64,000 nt of DNA from Oidiodendron maius Zn. Its lineage: Eukaryota > Ascomycota > Leotiomycetes > Myxotrichaceae. The DNA lies in assembly GCA_000827325.1 (NCBI GenBank), contig KN832874.1, positions 1,596,721 to 1,660,720 on the forward strand, read 5' to 3'. Position numbers and translations under genes: made by a program. The notes under the pieces were generated by a model. That model saw only the letters and a program-made list of their open reading frames with translations. It ran no database searches and had not been told where the DNA came from. How positions within the stretch are numbered: position 1 is the stretch's first letter; every line of letters starts with the position of its first letter. Positions 1 through 11,086 of this stretch are shown here, piece by piece.

Positions 1-2198
1 TAACCGAGAACCTTGGCCCCGGCTTCTGCTCCCGGATACCACAGCAGCGGTTGCCTAACCGAGAACCTAGGGCAAAACCCTACTTTTCTAGAGGGGTGAG
101 CCTCTAGAAACGACGAAGACTAAATCATTGATACGCGACTAAAGAGCTTGAGACTAGGGTGATAGGGCCCTACAACCGCGACCAATCAAGTAGCGAAGCG
201 ACTACCCCCCCGGAGGCCGTCTAGGAACAGAACTGAGTGAGAGACAGGGCTGGACACCAGAGGCAGGGACAGTGGTCTGATCCCAGGGAGAAGGAGGAAG
301 TTTGGTTCAGAGTTGCCACTGGACGAGTTTACCTAGGCCTCCCGATTATTTGCCTGTATTACAAGGGGGTATGCATATCAGTGAGGATTCTTCCGAGAGG
401 TTGCGTTAGCCTTTGTATATAGGATGTTATTGTGTAGAAGTACCGCGGCTTAGCCATTGCGGAGGACAAATAATAATAATAATAATATACATTAAGCATC
501 ATTAGAAAAACACTTTTCTTTCGCTTGTATATATGAATCATTCTTCTCTAAGTTAATATGTTTTTATAGCTATGATAAAGAGGGGCTTGGGGGAGGTGAC
601 ATCTATATACTAAGCTTATAACAGTCTAGAAGGTTCAAGTTTATTCTGTAGGCATTATGATATGCTTCGCGCTTGTTGATCGTATGATACTGAGGTCAGC
701 TGCTTCTGGTAGGTGGAGCTTTGAAGCTTCCAGCGAGTGCGGAGTGGAAGCGATTTTGTAGTCGACTATGCCTAGAACGAGCCTCTTCGATTTCCAGCTA
801 AAGCCTCTAAGGGGAATCTACTCCTCTTACGAATTCGAAGATGACCTTATGGATGACAGTGTCCGTAAAGGTCGAAAGACTGCTGAGAGGAGCCCGGTAT
901 CAGCACGCAAGACAACGATGACTTAGCAAAGACGTTAAGAGCATCCCAGATGGTAATAACATGGCACGACGGTGGCGTGCACGGCAATATGAACCCAGAA
1001 GGGCTACAGCTTGGTCGTAGCGAGTACCTGGCATCTGAACCGGGCATTTGGGCACCGGCATTTGGCATTTGGACCTGGCATCTAAACGACTCACCTTGCG
1101 CTAGGACTTGACTGGCTCTGTCCATGTTATCCCGCCGTCGCGATGGTAATGTAGGAAGGAGACGAGTGACGGCGCTCTAGTGACTTAGCCTGAGAATGGT
1201 GGCTAGTAAATATAGCGAGCTCGGCGAGATATATTGATAGTCACGTGATGTGTTTTAGGAACCACGTGAGTGATGTAATTTCGCTCAGCGCTATGGGGGG
1301 GGGAAGAACTCTAAGAACATCCAACAGTAGGCTTTGACTAGATCACACTGCCAATCGATACCTTCGTCTATACCTCTACTTGAGTAATATGATGTTACAT
1401 AATCCATTGGATTCGTCGCATTGTTTCCTATATTGTTTCCTATATTCTACCCATCTATCTTACCAGGATCAACGCGTTCACGGGCGGATAAACATGTGAA
1501 GTCCACATGTTCAACGAGAGCTCGTGTTATATTTTAACGTAGGCGTCGTACGTCAGGCTGTTATTCTGGACTCCATTAGTGTGGCGAGACTTTCTTGGTG
1601 GGGTCTGCTCGGACCTTCCCCAAGTGCGGTATCCAGTCAGATGGTTCGGATTTCCAAGTTTTGATCACGACTGCATAAATGCTAGTGTTTCAGATCGAAG
1701 CGTTCATCTAAACATCTTTGCCTCATTGTCAGCCTCCAACCAGTCGGCGGGCAGGGTTACGCGTACGTCCACAGTGTCCACTGCCGACGATGGGCGGGAG
1801 AACCTCGGCAAGGGCCCACTCTGCAGCGCTCCCTTGTTGCCGCCACCGGGAGAATACCGTACAATGCCTGCGCCACCTGGGTTAGACATATTTAAACTCT
1901 TGGCGGCTCATTTTGGCCATTGACTTATCAGAGTGCCGCGTATGTCGTTACGTTGGTTTCACAGAGGAAATTCATATCTTGGGATTGACTGCGGAGCAGT
2001 TCCCATGGTAGCTGGGTAGGCCTAAATTTCCAGTATTCTGTATAAATCCCACAAGCCCATATGAGAAGTTGAGTCTTTGCATCGGCAGATGACAGATTCT
2101 TTCTCCCCTTCGCCTCTGTGATACGCTGCACTGCTCTCTCTTTTTCGAATCTCCCTTCGCTCTGTACTCTTCTCATTTCCGCTCTACACTCCGCGAGA
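1..2198. other. gene-poor left flank
   Basis: No gene could be supported here. The first 70 bases carry a 13-base direct repeat (positions 1-13 and 56-68), and an (AAT)n microsatellite lies near 467-487. A GGCATTTGG-like low-complexity stretch sits at about 1030-1085. Two CACGTG boxes occur near 1242-1268. An open frame at about 1579-1923 on the plus strand is matched by another on the opposite strand, and neither resembles a known protein. The last 100 bases before the dioxygenase gene are rich in C and T, as in many fungal promoters. Confidence 0.5.
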
Positions 2199-3449
2199 AT
2201 GCATTTCTCTACCCCAATTCTTTGTTGCTTGGCTGTTCTGACCTCCCCAATCCTTGCCCACCCGGGCCATGATCTCAGCCAAGAGATTAAAGAACGAGCC
2301 ACATTTATTGAAGCTACTAAGCGTAGTGACTTGAGCCATTGTGCTGCTAAAATAAAGGAGAGAGGCTTGGAAAAGCGCAATGCCGTGCGCCGTAGCGCAA
2401 CCGTCAAAAGTTCCATGCAGAAACGTCAGTCCCCTCTCAAAAGCAGCAAGCGAACTAATTCTGAGGCCTGCATGTGAGCAGGAGGTCTTAAGAAACGTGA
2501 CTTATCTACCGTTCTTGCCGCAAGTCACAACGAGACCTCTGCGGGGTACACTTCGAATACCTCCGAAGATACTCTCTTCTCGGGCAATAATTCGTGTATT
2601 CTCACACCCGAGGTTACTCAAGGACCTTACTGTATGTCATCTATCCGTTCGTCCCATAGCCTCCAGTTTTGAACTAATTTCATGGTCTCAGACGTCGCCG
2701 GTGAATACTATCGCCGAGATGTCCGTGATTCTCAAGAGGGCGTTGACCTTGTTATCGACACCCAAGTCATCGACGTCGACACTTGCGAGCCTGTCCCTGA
2801 CGTTCACATTGAGATATGGCATTGCAATTCAACTGGCGTGTACTCTGGCATTGTTGCCAGTGGAAATGGCGTGGGCAGCTCTGACCCAAGCAACGTCAAC
2901 GCCACCTTCCTTCGCGGTGTTCAGACGACTGACTCCGATGGAGTCGCACAATTTGAGACAGTATTCCCAGGTCACTACACTGGACGCGCCACACATGTCC
3001 ACGTCATGGTTCACATGAATGGCACAGTGCGTGCAAATAATACCTGGTCAGGAGCTGTAGCTGCCCATGTTGGGCAGATGTTCTTCGATCAGACCCTCAT
3101 CTCGCAAGTCGAGGCTGTCACCCCGTACAGCACGAATACTCAGACAGTCACCGAGAATGCTGACGACAGCATCTTGAGTTCGGAGACCGGGAATGATGTC
3201 GATCCCATGATGGAGTACACGCTATTAGGTGACACGATCGAAGATGGCCTGTTTGCATGGCTCGCCTTTGGCATCAATACTACTTATGCGACTACCATTA
3301 CACCAGCCGCTACACTTTATGCTTCAGGAGGTGTAGAGAATACTAGCAGTGGCGGCCCAGGTGGGAATGGTACAATTGGTAATGGCACGTTTCCCAGCGG
3401 GGCTGGTTTCAATAGCAGCTCTCTACCGCCCACTAGTACTGCTGTTTGA
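2199..3449 (+). CDS. secreted intradiol ring-cleavage dioxygenase-like protein
   Basis: Predicted extracellular member of the intradiol (catechol/protocatechuate) dioxygenase family, 377 aa. These enzymes cleave aromatic diols between the hydroxyls using non-heme Fe(III). Exons are 2199-2424, 2482-2631 and 2692-3449. A plain reading meets TGA at 2475, but it lies inside a 57-bp intron (donor GTCAGT, acceptor GAGCAG). Removing that intron gives the usual QKRGLKKRDL linker. The second intron (60 bp) splits the Tyr codon of GPYY. The N-terminus is a signal peptide ending near AHPGHD. Ligand candidates are a Tyr in GPYYVAGEYY and the Tyr, His and His of GHYTGRATHVH, so the 2-Tyr/2-His set is present. 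The C-terminus is rich in Gly, Ser and Asn. The gene looks intact; the substrate is unknown. Confidence 0.9.
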
Positions 3450-3714
3450 AGCTAGAGTTACAGTATTTACTCATACTGAAATGTCTCCGCGAGGAGAGGA
3501 TAGTCTATATCATTATACCATCGACTTATACAAAGAGCTATTTCAAGTCAATGATGTATTAGTACTCTTTATCCCATTACTCTTATAGATATTCTTATTT
3601 TGGTCCAAACAACTGTATTATCCGTATCAGTTCTCACATCTGCGATACCACTTCTTGGAGTCTTGTCATCTGTTCTGGAGCACCATCTGATTAATCCTAA
3701 TAGGAACGAGTTCC

Positions 3715-4800
3715 CCTAAATATTCTCACTGAAATCAGTCCGGCCCATCTTATCAACTTTCCTTTTCCGTGCAATCCTGACCTTCCCAAAATATGTAGAA
3801 GCCAACAAAGAGAGGCGCATGAAAGGGATTATAGAAATAAAACCATACACGGCACCCATCTTCGCATAATTTCTAACCGCGACCTGTACATCTGTTGGCA
3901 GACCCGAAAGAGATTGAAAGCATATTGAGCTTAAGGAGAAGTAATAGATGATGAAGATGGGACGCTGGCTTCGTTGTTAAAAACATGATTCATGGTAGTC
4001 ATTGAAACTGTGTATCTGCAAGGCATTGCGAAGCCCATCAAGGAGACTGCGGCGGCAATATTATCGGGAAGAAAGCTATGGCGTGAAGCGGGGCCGGAGT
4101 CAAGCGCAAGCCTGTGCCACAGCCAGCAAGAGCAATCGTGACCTAGATAATATTGATCTGGCCGTGATATAACGCCCATGAAAAGGTCGTGCATCTAGTT
4201 GCCTTGATGAGGCTGCCGAGAAATAGTGGGTAAAAGGTTCGTCGCGGGAAAAAGTTGCACCACGAAGATAGCACTCCAGACGCCGACTATTAATGTTAGG
4301 TAGATAATGAACCGGCCACTTAAAAGTCTCACCACCTACTACAGGAATATAATATATAAGCTGCAGGTCTACCTGAATAGGTTTTTCGGATCTTACAAGA
4401 ACAAAATACAAGTCGGTAAAGTAAAGCACTCCTGTAAAGCCTGAAACGATATTGGTCTTTGCCGGCTTAATATGGTATTCTGACAGCACCCATGCCAGTA
4501 GCAATATTGACATAAAATAGGAGTCCTGCATTTCGTTGAGAGACAGGTTTCTGTTTAGAAGTTTCCGAGTGAGAAATTGGCCCGGAACCAGGTGATATGT
4601 ATTCCTCCCACGACGAGAGGAACAAGAACGTGGGCATCTTTCCATTCGTAGTTTCCGCCTCCCCAGGTCAGAGCTATAATGAATGGTCTGGTTTGCTGGT
4701 ATGCCGGGCATGGTGAGAGAGAGAATAAAGAGCACAAGAATTTTTCCTCTCCCAGTAGAGTTAAGTTTCGCAGAAAGACCGTTTGCTCCGACAGACAACG
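3715..4800 (-). pseudogene. decayed MFS drug-efflux transporter (DHA14-like), C-terminal half
   Basis: Several short frames on the minus strand carry pieces of one protein but do not join. One frame (about 4555-4737) contains ALTWGGGNYEWKDAHVLV, the hallmark between helices 7 and 8 of fungal DHA14 efflux pumps. A second (about 4240-4560) has hydrophobic stretches such as GVLYFTDLYFVLVRSEKPIQ. A third (3931-4194) has IAAAVSLMGFAMPC followed by NHVFNNE, resembling the late helices. Downstream, about 3720-3905 reads like a transporter tail with a basic end. The first half of a normal 550-aa pump was not found. I infer a 5'-truncated, frameshifted relic. The individual matches are weak, so the subfamily is tentative. 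Confidence 0.5.
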
Positions 4801-6978
4801 TGGGAAATATCAGCTATCGAGATAGATGGGAACAAGATGCGCCAGCTATTCAATCTCGTTCCATGCAAAGCAAAGAGGCAGAGGAAGAATGAAGAAGGAA
4901 AAATTCTTCTCAGTGTGAAAATTCTGTGGTCCCAACCTTGGCGTCAAGATAGAAAGCTACATTCTCAGCCCTTGGTTCGTTTGGGAGATGGCAGAGTTCT
5001 CAGATTCGCAGAAAAAAGACAGTCAAGCTTTGAGGAATGCCGAATGGGTTTCACGATCTCATGAGGGTGTTCGTGGCGTGCGAAATTTTGTGAGATGACA
5101 CTCTAGGTAATAGTCATCATCACTGAAGCCTGCCTCTCGACAGTCGATCAACCCCCCGGAAATCCATCGGTCCCAAATCTATAGCTATATAGGCATCTTT
5201 AGGGGAATTTCTGTCACATACGACCACAGACTGAAGAATATAGGGCATCCCGTCCGCTCTGCCATACTCAAGCTTCAGATCGATGGATTAGTAGTTGGGT
5301 GGGTGACCACCAGCGAATTCCCATTGTTGTATGTATTTTTTTTTCTTTCTCTTTCACCATTGAACCGACCCTCATTTGAATGATGAGTACTGCCCACCTC
5401 TATTGTTTAATTTTGGAACGAAAAGTGGAGAGTAGACGTGTAAAATTTCACAGGTTACACGAGAATGGCAAGAGAGGAACAGTCTTCTTACCTTGAAGCC
5501 AAGCTTTGAATATATAAGCGGTGAGGATATTTACCTGAAAGTCCTTTAACTTACTTTTCAAGCTCTGCAGATGCTTGGCAAGCGGAGGAGTGAGTTACCA
5601 TTACACCATAAGCATGCCCACCTGGACTTAGTGGCCGTGCTTGTTTTGAATTAACAGCCCTTCTGTTTTTCTCGGCGTCCTTCCATTCGTGCTTATCATT
5701 GCCTTGTTGGTCCCTCCAGGGCACATTACTGCGTTCACCTCATTACGTGTGCAAATTATTATCATCCGTGAACCTTAGCCTCTCCAGCAACGGTGCCTTC
5801 ACGAAGGGGGGGTCACACACGGCAGCGCACTACACATGTCCTGTGGATTATATGTACTGTGTTACGGTAACAGTCTCGTAATTTGAACAAAATTGTCTGT
5901 CTCCAAAGATATCACAATTAACACGGTACTTTCCCATCAATCGAGCAAATGGACTGGAGCTTCATGGCCTATGAAAAACTCAGATCAACTCCTCGCGAAC
6001 TAACGAACTCCATGCCCAAACGCTGTTTAAGAATCCGCTTTGCATGATAAACGAGCCTTGGTCAGGAGCAGGTCCTGCGCCACAAAATTTGCAGGACGGA
6101 CAGTGATGGAACTACTCTCTACCGCTTTCGACACGATATACCGCAAGTTCTTATAGAGCAATTGGAGAAATTATGAGCCGACGACCCTCCCGTCAGCGAC
6201 TTTAACACAAATCCGAAACACTTCAGTGCCTATATGAACCTCCTTGGTAGATTTCCAGTTTACCGCTTCGAATTACTGCGCTCGAAAATCGATTGTGTGC
6301 AGCCCTGCATAGCCTTCGTTCTTGACGGCCAAGTCGTCTCTGTCGGTTGCCGCGTTCGCATCACGCAGGTAGAACACGAAGTGGGATTTGAGACTTTAGA
6401 GGAGTTTCGTGAAAGAGTGTGTGCGGCAGCAGTTGCTTGATGGCCGCCGCAATGCACCAGACCCCGCTATAAGTACATCACGGGAGAACCTTGCATCCCA
6501 GAGCGTAGCAAAGATATCAGGCACCTTCTTGTATGGCGAAAATTTCACACTCATCTAACTTCTTAAATATTGTAGATGTTTGCGAGCGAGCTACGCCGAG
6601 GAATATTTTGCTTGACATTAAATTGGAGGTCTTGATCCGTATACGTAAGACTCCAATGACACACGAAATTTGTTTGGTGATATGAACACCGCGATTAATA
6701 TACAAGAAGTATAATGCTCAGAGCCAACCCCCTCAAGTACGCCCCTTCCCTTCCTTTTAATTTTCCGTGCCTTCATTGTTGACTCCCATATTTTCCAGCC
6801 CCCCATTACTTTTATCAACCATTACATACTAATGCAAAATTTCGGCCGTAAATATGCGTTGGATGGTTTATCACCTGGCAGAATTGATGTAACTCTAACA
6901 GAGGGAGTTGAAGTGTACTGAAATAGGTACGATATTCAAGTATTTGTGAGCTCACTTTCTGGCCGGCTTACACAAAGC
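4801..6978. other. intergenic, no supported gene
   Basis: No frame longer than about 95 codons and no recognisable domain was found on either strand. A T-rich run occurs near 5334-5350. A 68-codon frame at 6234-6440 and its antisense partner show no family resemblance. The stretch probably holds the 3' flank of the kinase gene and old decayed sequence. Confidence 0.4.
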
Positions 6979-9900
6979 TCATGTATGGTTGTCGTAACTC
7001 TTGCTAATGGGACCTAAGAGCATCTTATAAACATTTCCGTCGCAAGGCTCTGTATCAACAATATCCCTATAGAGGTGTTAGAGATACTTTTGAAAAGTCT
7101 GGGAGGATCAAGCTTACCTTCCCAGATTTAATTCGTCGTCTAAATATTTCAACCGTTTCAGTCCACCAGAATCTGCGCCAAAGCTAATGAATTGTATACC
7201 GATCTGTGAGTCGTCCTTCCTAAGATCTTCTAGTTTTCTGACAGCGTTCTCAATGGGTCCAACTGCTGTGCAATCCTTCTCCCACATTCCGTCTGTGAGG
7301 ATATATAAGCTCAACGGCTTAGGCCTAGCCTGATACCATCTAGGGGTTTCAAGGTTGCTCTTATACTCTTCCAGAATCCTTGTCAGCCGGATATTTATGT
7401 CAGTAGTCGAGTGTCCATGTTGAACATGATGGTGTACCTTGGAATGCAATTTTGACGTCTTCTTAACTTTCTTTTGGTGAGCCTCGGATATTGTAAAGTA
7501 CACATCGATGCCGTCCTTGTCCATTTCTTTCACAATATAGGACAAAGCTGTGAAAACATCGACCACCATTGCGCAGTGGCGAGCCATGGATATTGAATCG
7601 TCGATAAGGAATACCTAAGATTTTTCTACGTTAGGGTTCACGTTTGGCAGCTAAAGAGTAGGAGAAATCAAAGGCACTTACATGGTCTCTGTCCTTTAGC
7701 CTATTTAAAAGATCTTTGTCCGGGTTCGGAGTTTGCGTAGCGTAACCCTTGCGTTTGGCTCTCCATTTTAATGCTTCTTGTACGCTCAGATTTGGCATTG
7801 GTGGCTGCTGTCTTGCGCCGGGTTGAGGTATCTGTTGTTGTTGCTCTTGTTGTTGTCCTGGAGAGAATGGGATATTTGCCGGGCCAGCATTTGACACTTG
7901 GCGAATATGGAGACTTTGTCTTTGTTGCTTGTCGCTGGGGCTGGTGCTCTTACTTTGAGACGTGGTAGCGACTGGTGTACTGTTACGCGGATTGGAGGAT
8001 GCAGACAACCGAGACGTGCCACGTGGACGACTTTCGGATCCTTGGCAAACCATGCCCTGGGAGGCAGGGTAGAATTGATCTTCTGTTTCATCTTCTCGGT
8101 TTTGTTGATTTTGATAAAGATAATTTGGATGATCTGAGATAGGCGGTAACTGAGGTGGAGATGAGGCTGGTGAGGTGTGTTGCGAATCAGCCTGGGACAC
8201 CGAAGTCCGGCTTATCGGAGATGATGCTACATTTTCGTCGCCGATCTCAGTTAATGACTCGGGACTAAGCCGCAGCAGTTCTACCTCATGGTCTAGCACC
8301 GTTGAGCTCCCGTGGTACGACTGTGTATGTGACGAAATAAGAGGTGCCCGATGGGGCTGACGAATAGTAGTACGCGTCGTCGCTTCCGGCCTGACGTTAG
8401 GGGGCATAACAGGTGGCATGGGAGCAATTGTTATTGGTGTTTGAGCCAGAAGTGTGTGATGTGGCGACAGTGCGGGCCAGCGTGGAAGCAGCGGATTTGG
8501 TTCTTCAGTGGGCGAGGTCAGTGAGGCTAGCTGGTCCTTAGCAAATCTCCAGGATCCTTTTCTGCTTAGACCACAGGAAACGCGCATCTGGTCTGTCCTC
8601 AGCTGGCACTAACATGTCACCGATCATTTCCATGACCTTTTCTGTAATGAAGTCTTTGCGAAGAAGACTCTCCTTCGCTTTTTCGTTAGATTCACGAACG
8701 GCATTGAGAGCCTTCTGTCCATTATGGAAACAGTCAACTCCATCAAAAGAGGGAATATTATCGCTTTCGGCTTTTCTTTCTGCGGAATACGCAACTATCC
8801 CGCGATATTTATGCGGTAGCCAACGAACCGCCTCGCTGAATACACATCCCAGAGACCAAATGTCAATGTTCTGCCTCACTTTAATCTTCGTTTGACTGCT
8901 GATTTCGTCTGGCCGGAAGCATTCAGGGGCACCTTGATCATAATCAGCGAGAAAATTCGACTCAGGATAAGAAGGAGTATACCGTATGTCCGGGTTCCAT
9001 ATGTATCACTCGCGGTCGAGTTCTCTCGTGACGATGAAACCTTTCTGAAGTGGCTTATACCCAAGTCTGCGAGTTTGAACTTCCATTCGTGGGGATGTTG
9101 CGCTCCGTCGCTCACGACAAGAATGTTTTCGGGTCTTATATCTTGATGCCATCTGAGGAAAGTTTTATCAGCTTAGGCACAGGTACAGAAAGAAGAAGGT
9201 CTTCACCCTTGAAATATTCGAGGGCCGCACTCAGAGAATTCCTCTATATTATGCACCTGCCACAGAGCATGTGTTAATTTGAAAAGACCTTCCCAGAATT
9301 GTATTATCGATTCTCCCGTTGATGGCGTGTCTTGTTCTCGGAAGAACTCTCGCAAATTACCCTTGTCTGCGTATTCGAGAATGACGTTGAATGTGTTGTC
9401 TCGTTGGAAACTCCCATGATATCCTATGATGTTTGCCTGTGGTCCGATTTTATTGAACGCCTATGTTAAAGATTGCATCAGTGGCTGCTAGGATGGGAGC
9501 AAGTTCATGATCTGCGAATTAGGCTTCGTGGTGACTTACTCGAGTTTCATTCATGTAGTACTGCATGGCATCAAGGGTTGAATATTCCTTGAGAACAAAA
9601 GTATTACACTGTCCTCCCTGGTGTTTAGCTCACATTAGTGCTGACAATATCAAAGGTAAGCAACGGCAGGAACATACTATCATGGTTTTCTCACGGCTGA
9701 GATTGTTGTATGACGAATGAATCTTGATCAACCAGAGATTCGCGGTTCCCCCGCCTGCCAGTCTCGTCTTCTCTATTATCGGAAGGATTCGTTCGCGCTC
9801 ATAGTGCTTGTCTGCGACAGGGTAATCCAAAGATGCTGCGCAGAACTTCCACTGTGCTTCGCAGAAGCAGCGGAGGAATTCTGGGCGTCGTGCGGCTTCT

Positions 9901-10271
9901 GGCAGATTTGCTGGCGGGCTGTCAGGGTCAAACGGGAGTGCTAAGTCGCTCAGGTTGTCATAGTGTCGGAAATGCTCAATGTAGGCACCTTTCCCGATGC
10001 TCAGTAACGTGCAGAAGACTGAAGAATATTTAGAGACAATCTCATGAGGATGGATGGACGTCGCATCAAGGGGCAGGGCTGAGATGATGCATCGGAGTTC
10101 ATGGCAGTTCTGCTTGGTGAAGTAGTTGCGGATTCTGTCATTTGGCATGAACGGGCGCGTAGTCGCCGGCCTGTGTTGTTCTGCATCTCCGGGATCGACG
10201 ACTTCATATTCGCATTCGTTACTAATGAACTCATGGAAGCGGTCGATTGCAGGAGTCCAGTCGGGTTGCAT
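6979..10271 (-). CDS. protein kinase with C-terminal vWA domain (one apparent frameshift)
   Basis: Fungal Ser/Thr-type kinase joined through a Ser/Pro/Gln-rich linker to a von Willebrand A domain. Exons (minus strand): 10271-9678, 9617-9540, 9460-9207, 9152-8983, 8932-7682, 7614-7118, 7066-6979. Introns are 60, 79, 54, 50, 67 and 51 bp. Kinase marks, in order: glycine loop LAGGGTANLW, lysine in FVLKEYS, catalytic loop WHQDIRPEN (HQD rather than HRD), DLG in place of DFG, then YGAPE and DIWSLGCVFSE. The vWA domain starts FLIDDSISM, a DxSxS metal site, and includes LTDGMW. It ends DIVDTEPCDGNVYKMLLG. Near 8543-8545 the frame breaks after RILE: the T-run reads one base too long, and dropping it continues as AKDQLASL. 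This is either a recent inactivation or a sequence error. Everything else is intact. Confidence 0.8.
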
Positions 10272-11086
10272 CTTGTCGTCCCATCTGCATCAGGCTCTGG
10301 TGCTGGGTGGGTTGGGTGTCGTGGCGTAGCATGTGGAAGGCTCGCTCGACGGATAACGAATATGGCAATCTGCATTCAAGAGCACGCATCGTCCGAGAGC
10401 AACCGCCGATGCGATGAGATGCGATATGATGCGGCGGCGTGTTTGTTGAGCAGGCTCCCAGGCTGCACGATCAACAGGAATCCGTTAGCAGCCGGTGTTG
10501 TACAACAGTTCGGCGGATCAGTGGGTTTGTTGTTGTGCTTACTTAATTAGACCCTCGGTGAGATTTACACGGCTGGCGGCAACTAAAGGCGCGGCGGATT
10601 TTAGTGGGCGGTGATCACCGTGTGGTCCGTCCCGTAAAAAGCTTGGTGTTGCGGCACTTGTGTGGTGGGATAAGCCCGCAATTAAGAGAGTTCTCCGTGC
10701 TGTGTTCCCACTACTGATTAATGTATAAGTCGTGTATTTGGTTCCTAGTGTCTGCTGCTAAGTTCAGGCGAACTACCCCCCTGTTCAAGGCTGCAAAAAG
10801 TCTCTACTCAAGTTCTTCAGGATCGGCCGATAATTGTCGTGCCGTTTGATGCAGTGGATTTCATCATCTTTGGCAAGATATAACATTGTACTCTGCTTAT
10901 CAGGAAGATCCACGACACATTGGAAGACAAGATAGTTATAGACAGTAGATCCAGGGCTATATAATGAGAGAAGCCTAATTCAAGAACGAAACATGTGAAT
11001 ACGGACCTCCTCTCTATCCCCTGTCAGGTTACCTCTCGGGATTTGTTTCCTGAACTACATATATCTAGGTGCTAGATGGCTCGAGA
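10272..11086. other. intergenic upstream of the kinase gene
   Basis: No supported gene. About 10390-10440 contains a short low-complexity patch of GATGCG-like units. The kinase promoter should lie at the low end, and the 3' flank of the CorA-like gene at the high end. Confidence 0.4.

Noticed and set aside
1579-1923. 114-codon plus-strand gene
   Set aside because: Overlaps an antisense frame of similar quality and resembles nothing known.
2475-2477. dioxygenase pseudogene (in-frame TGA)
   Set aside because: The stop is inside a GT...AG intron whose removal gives the expected family sequence.
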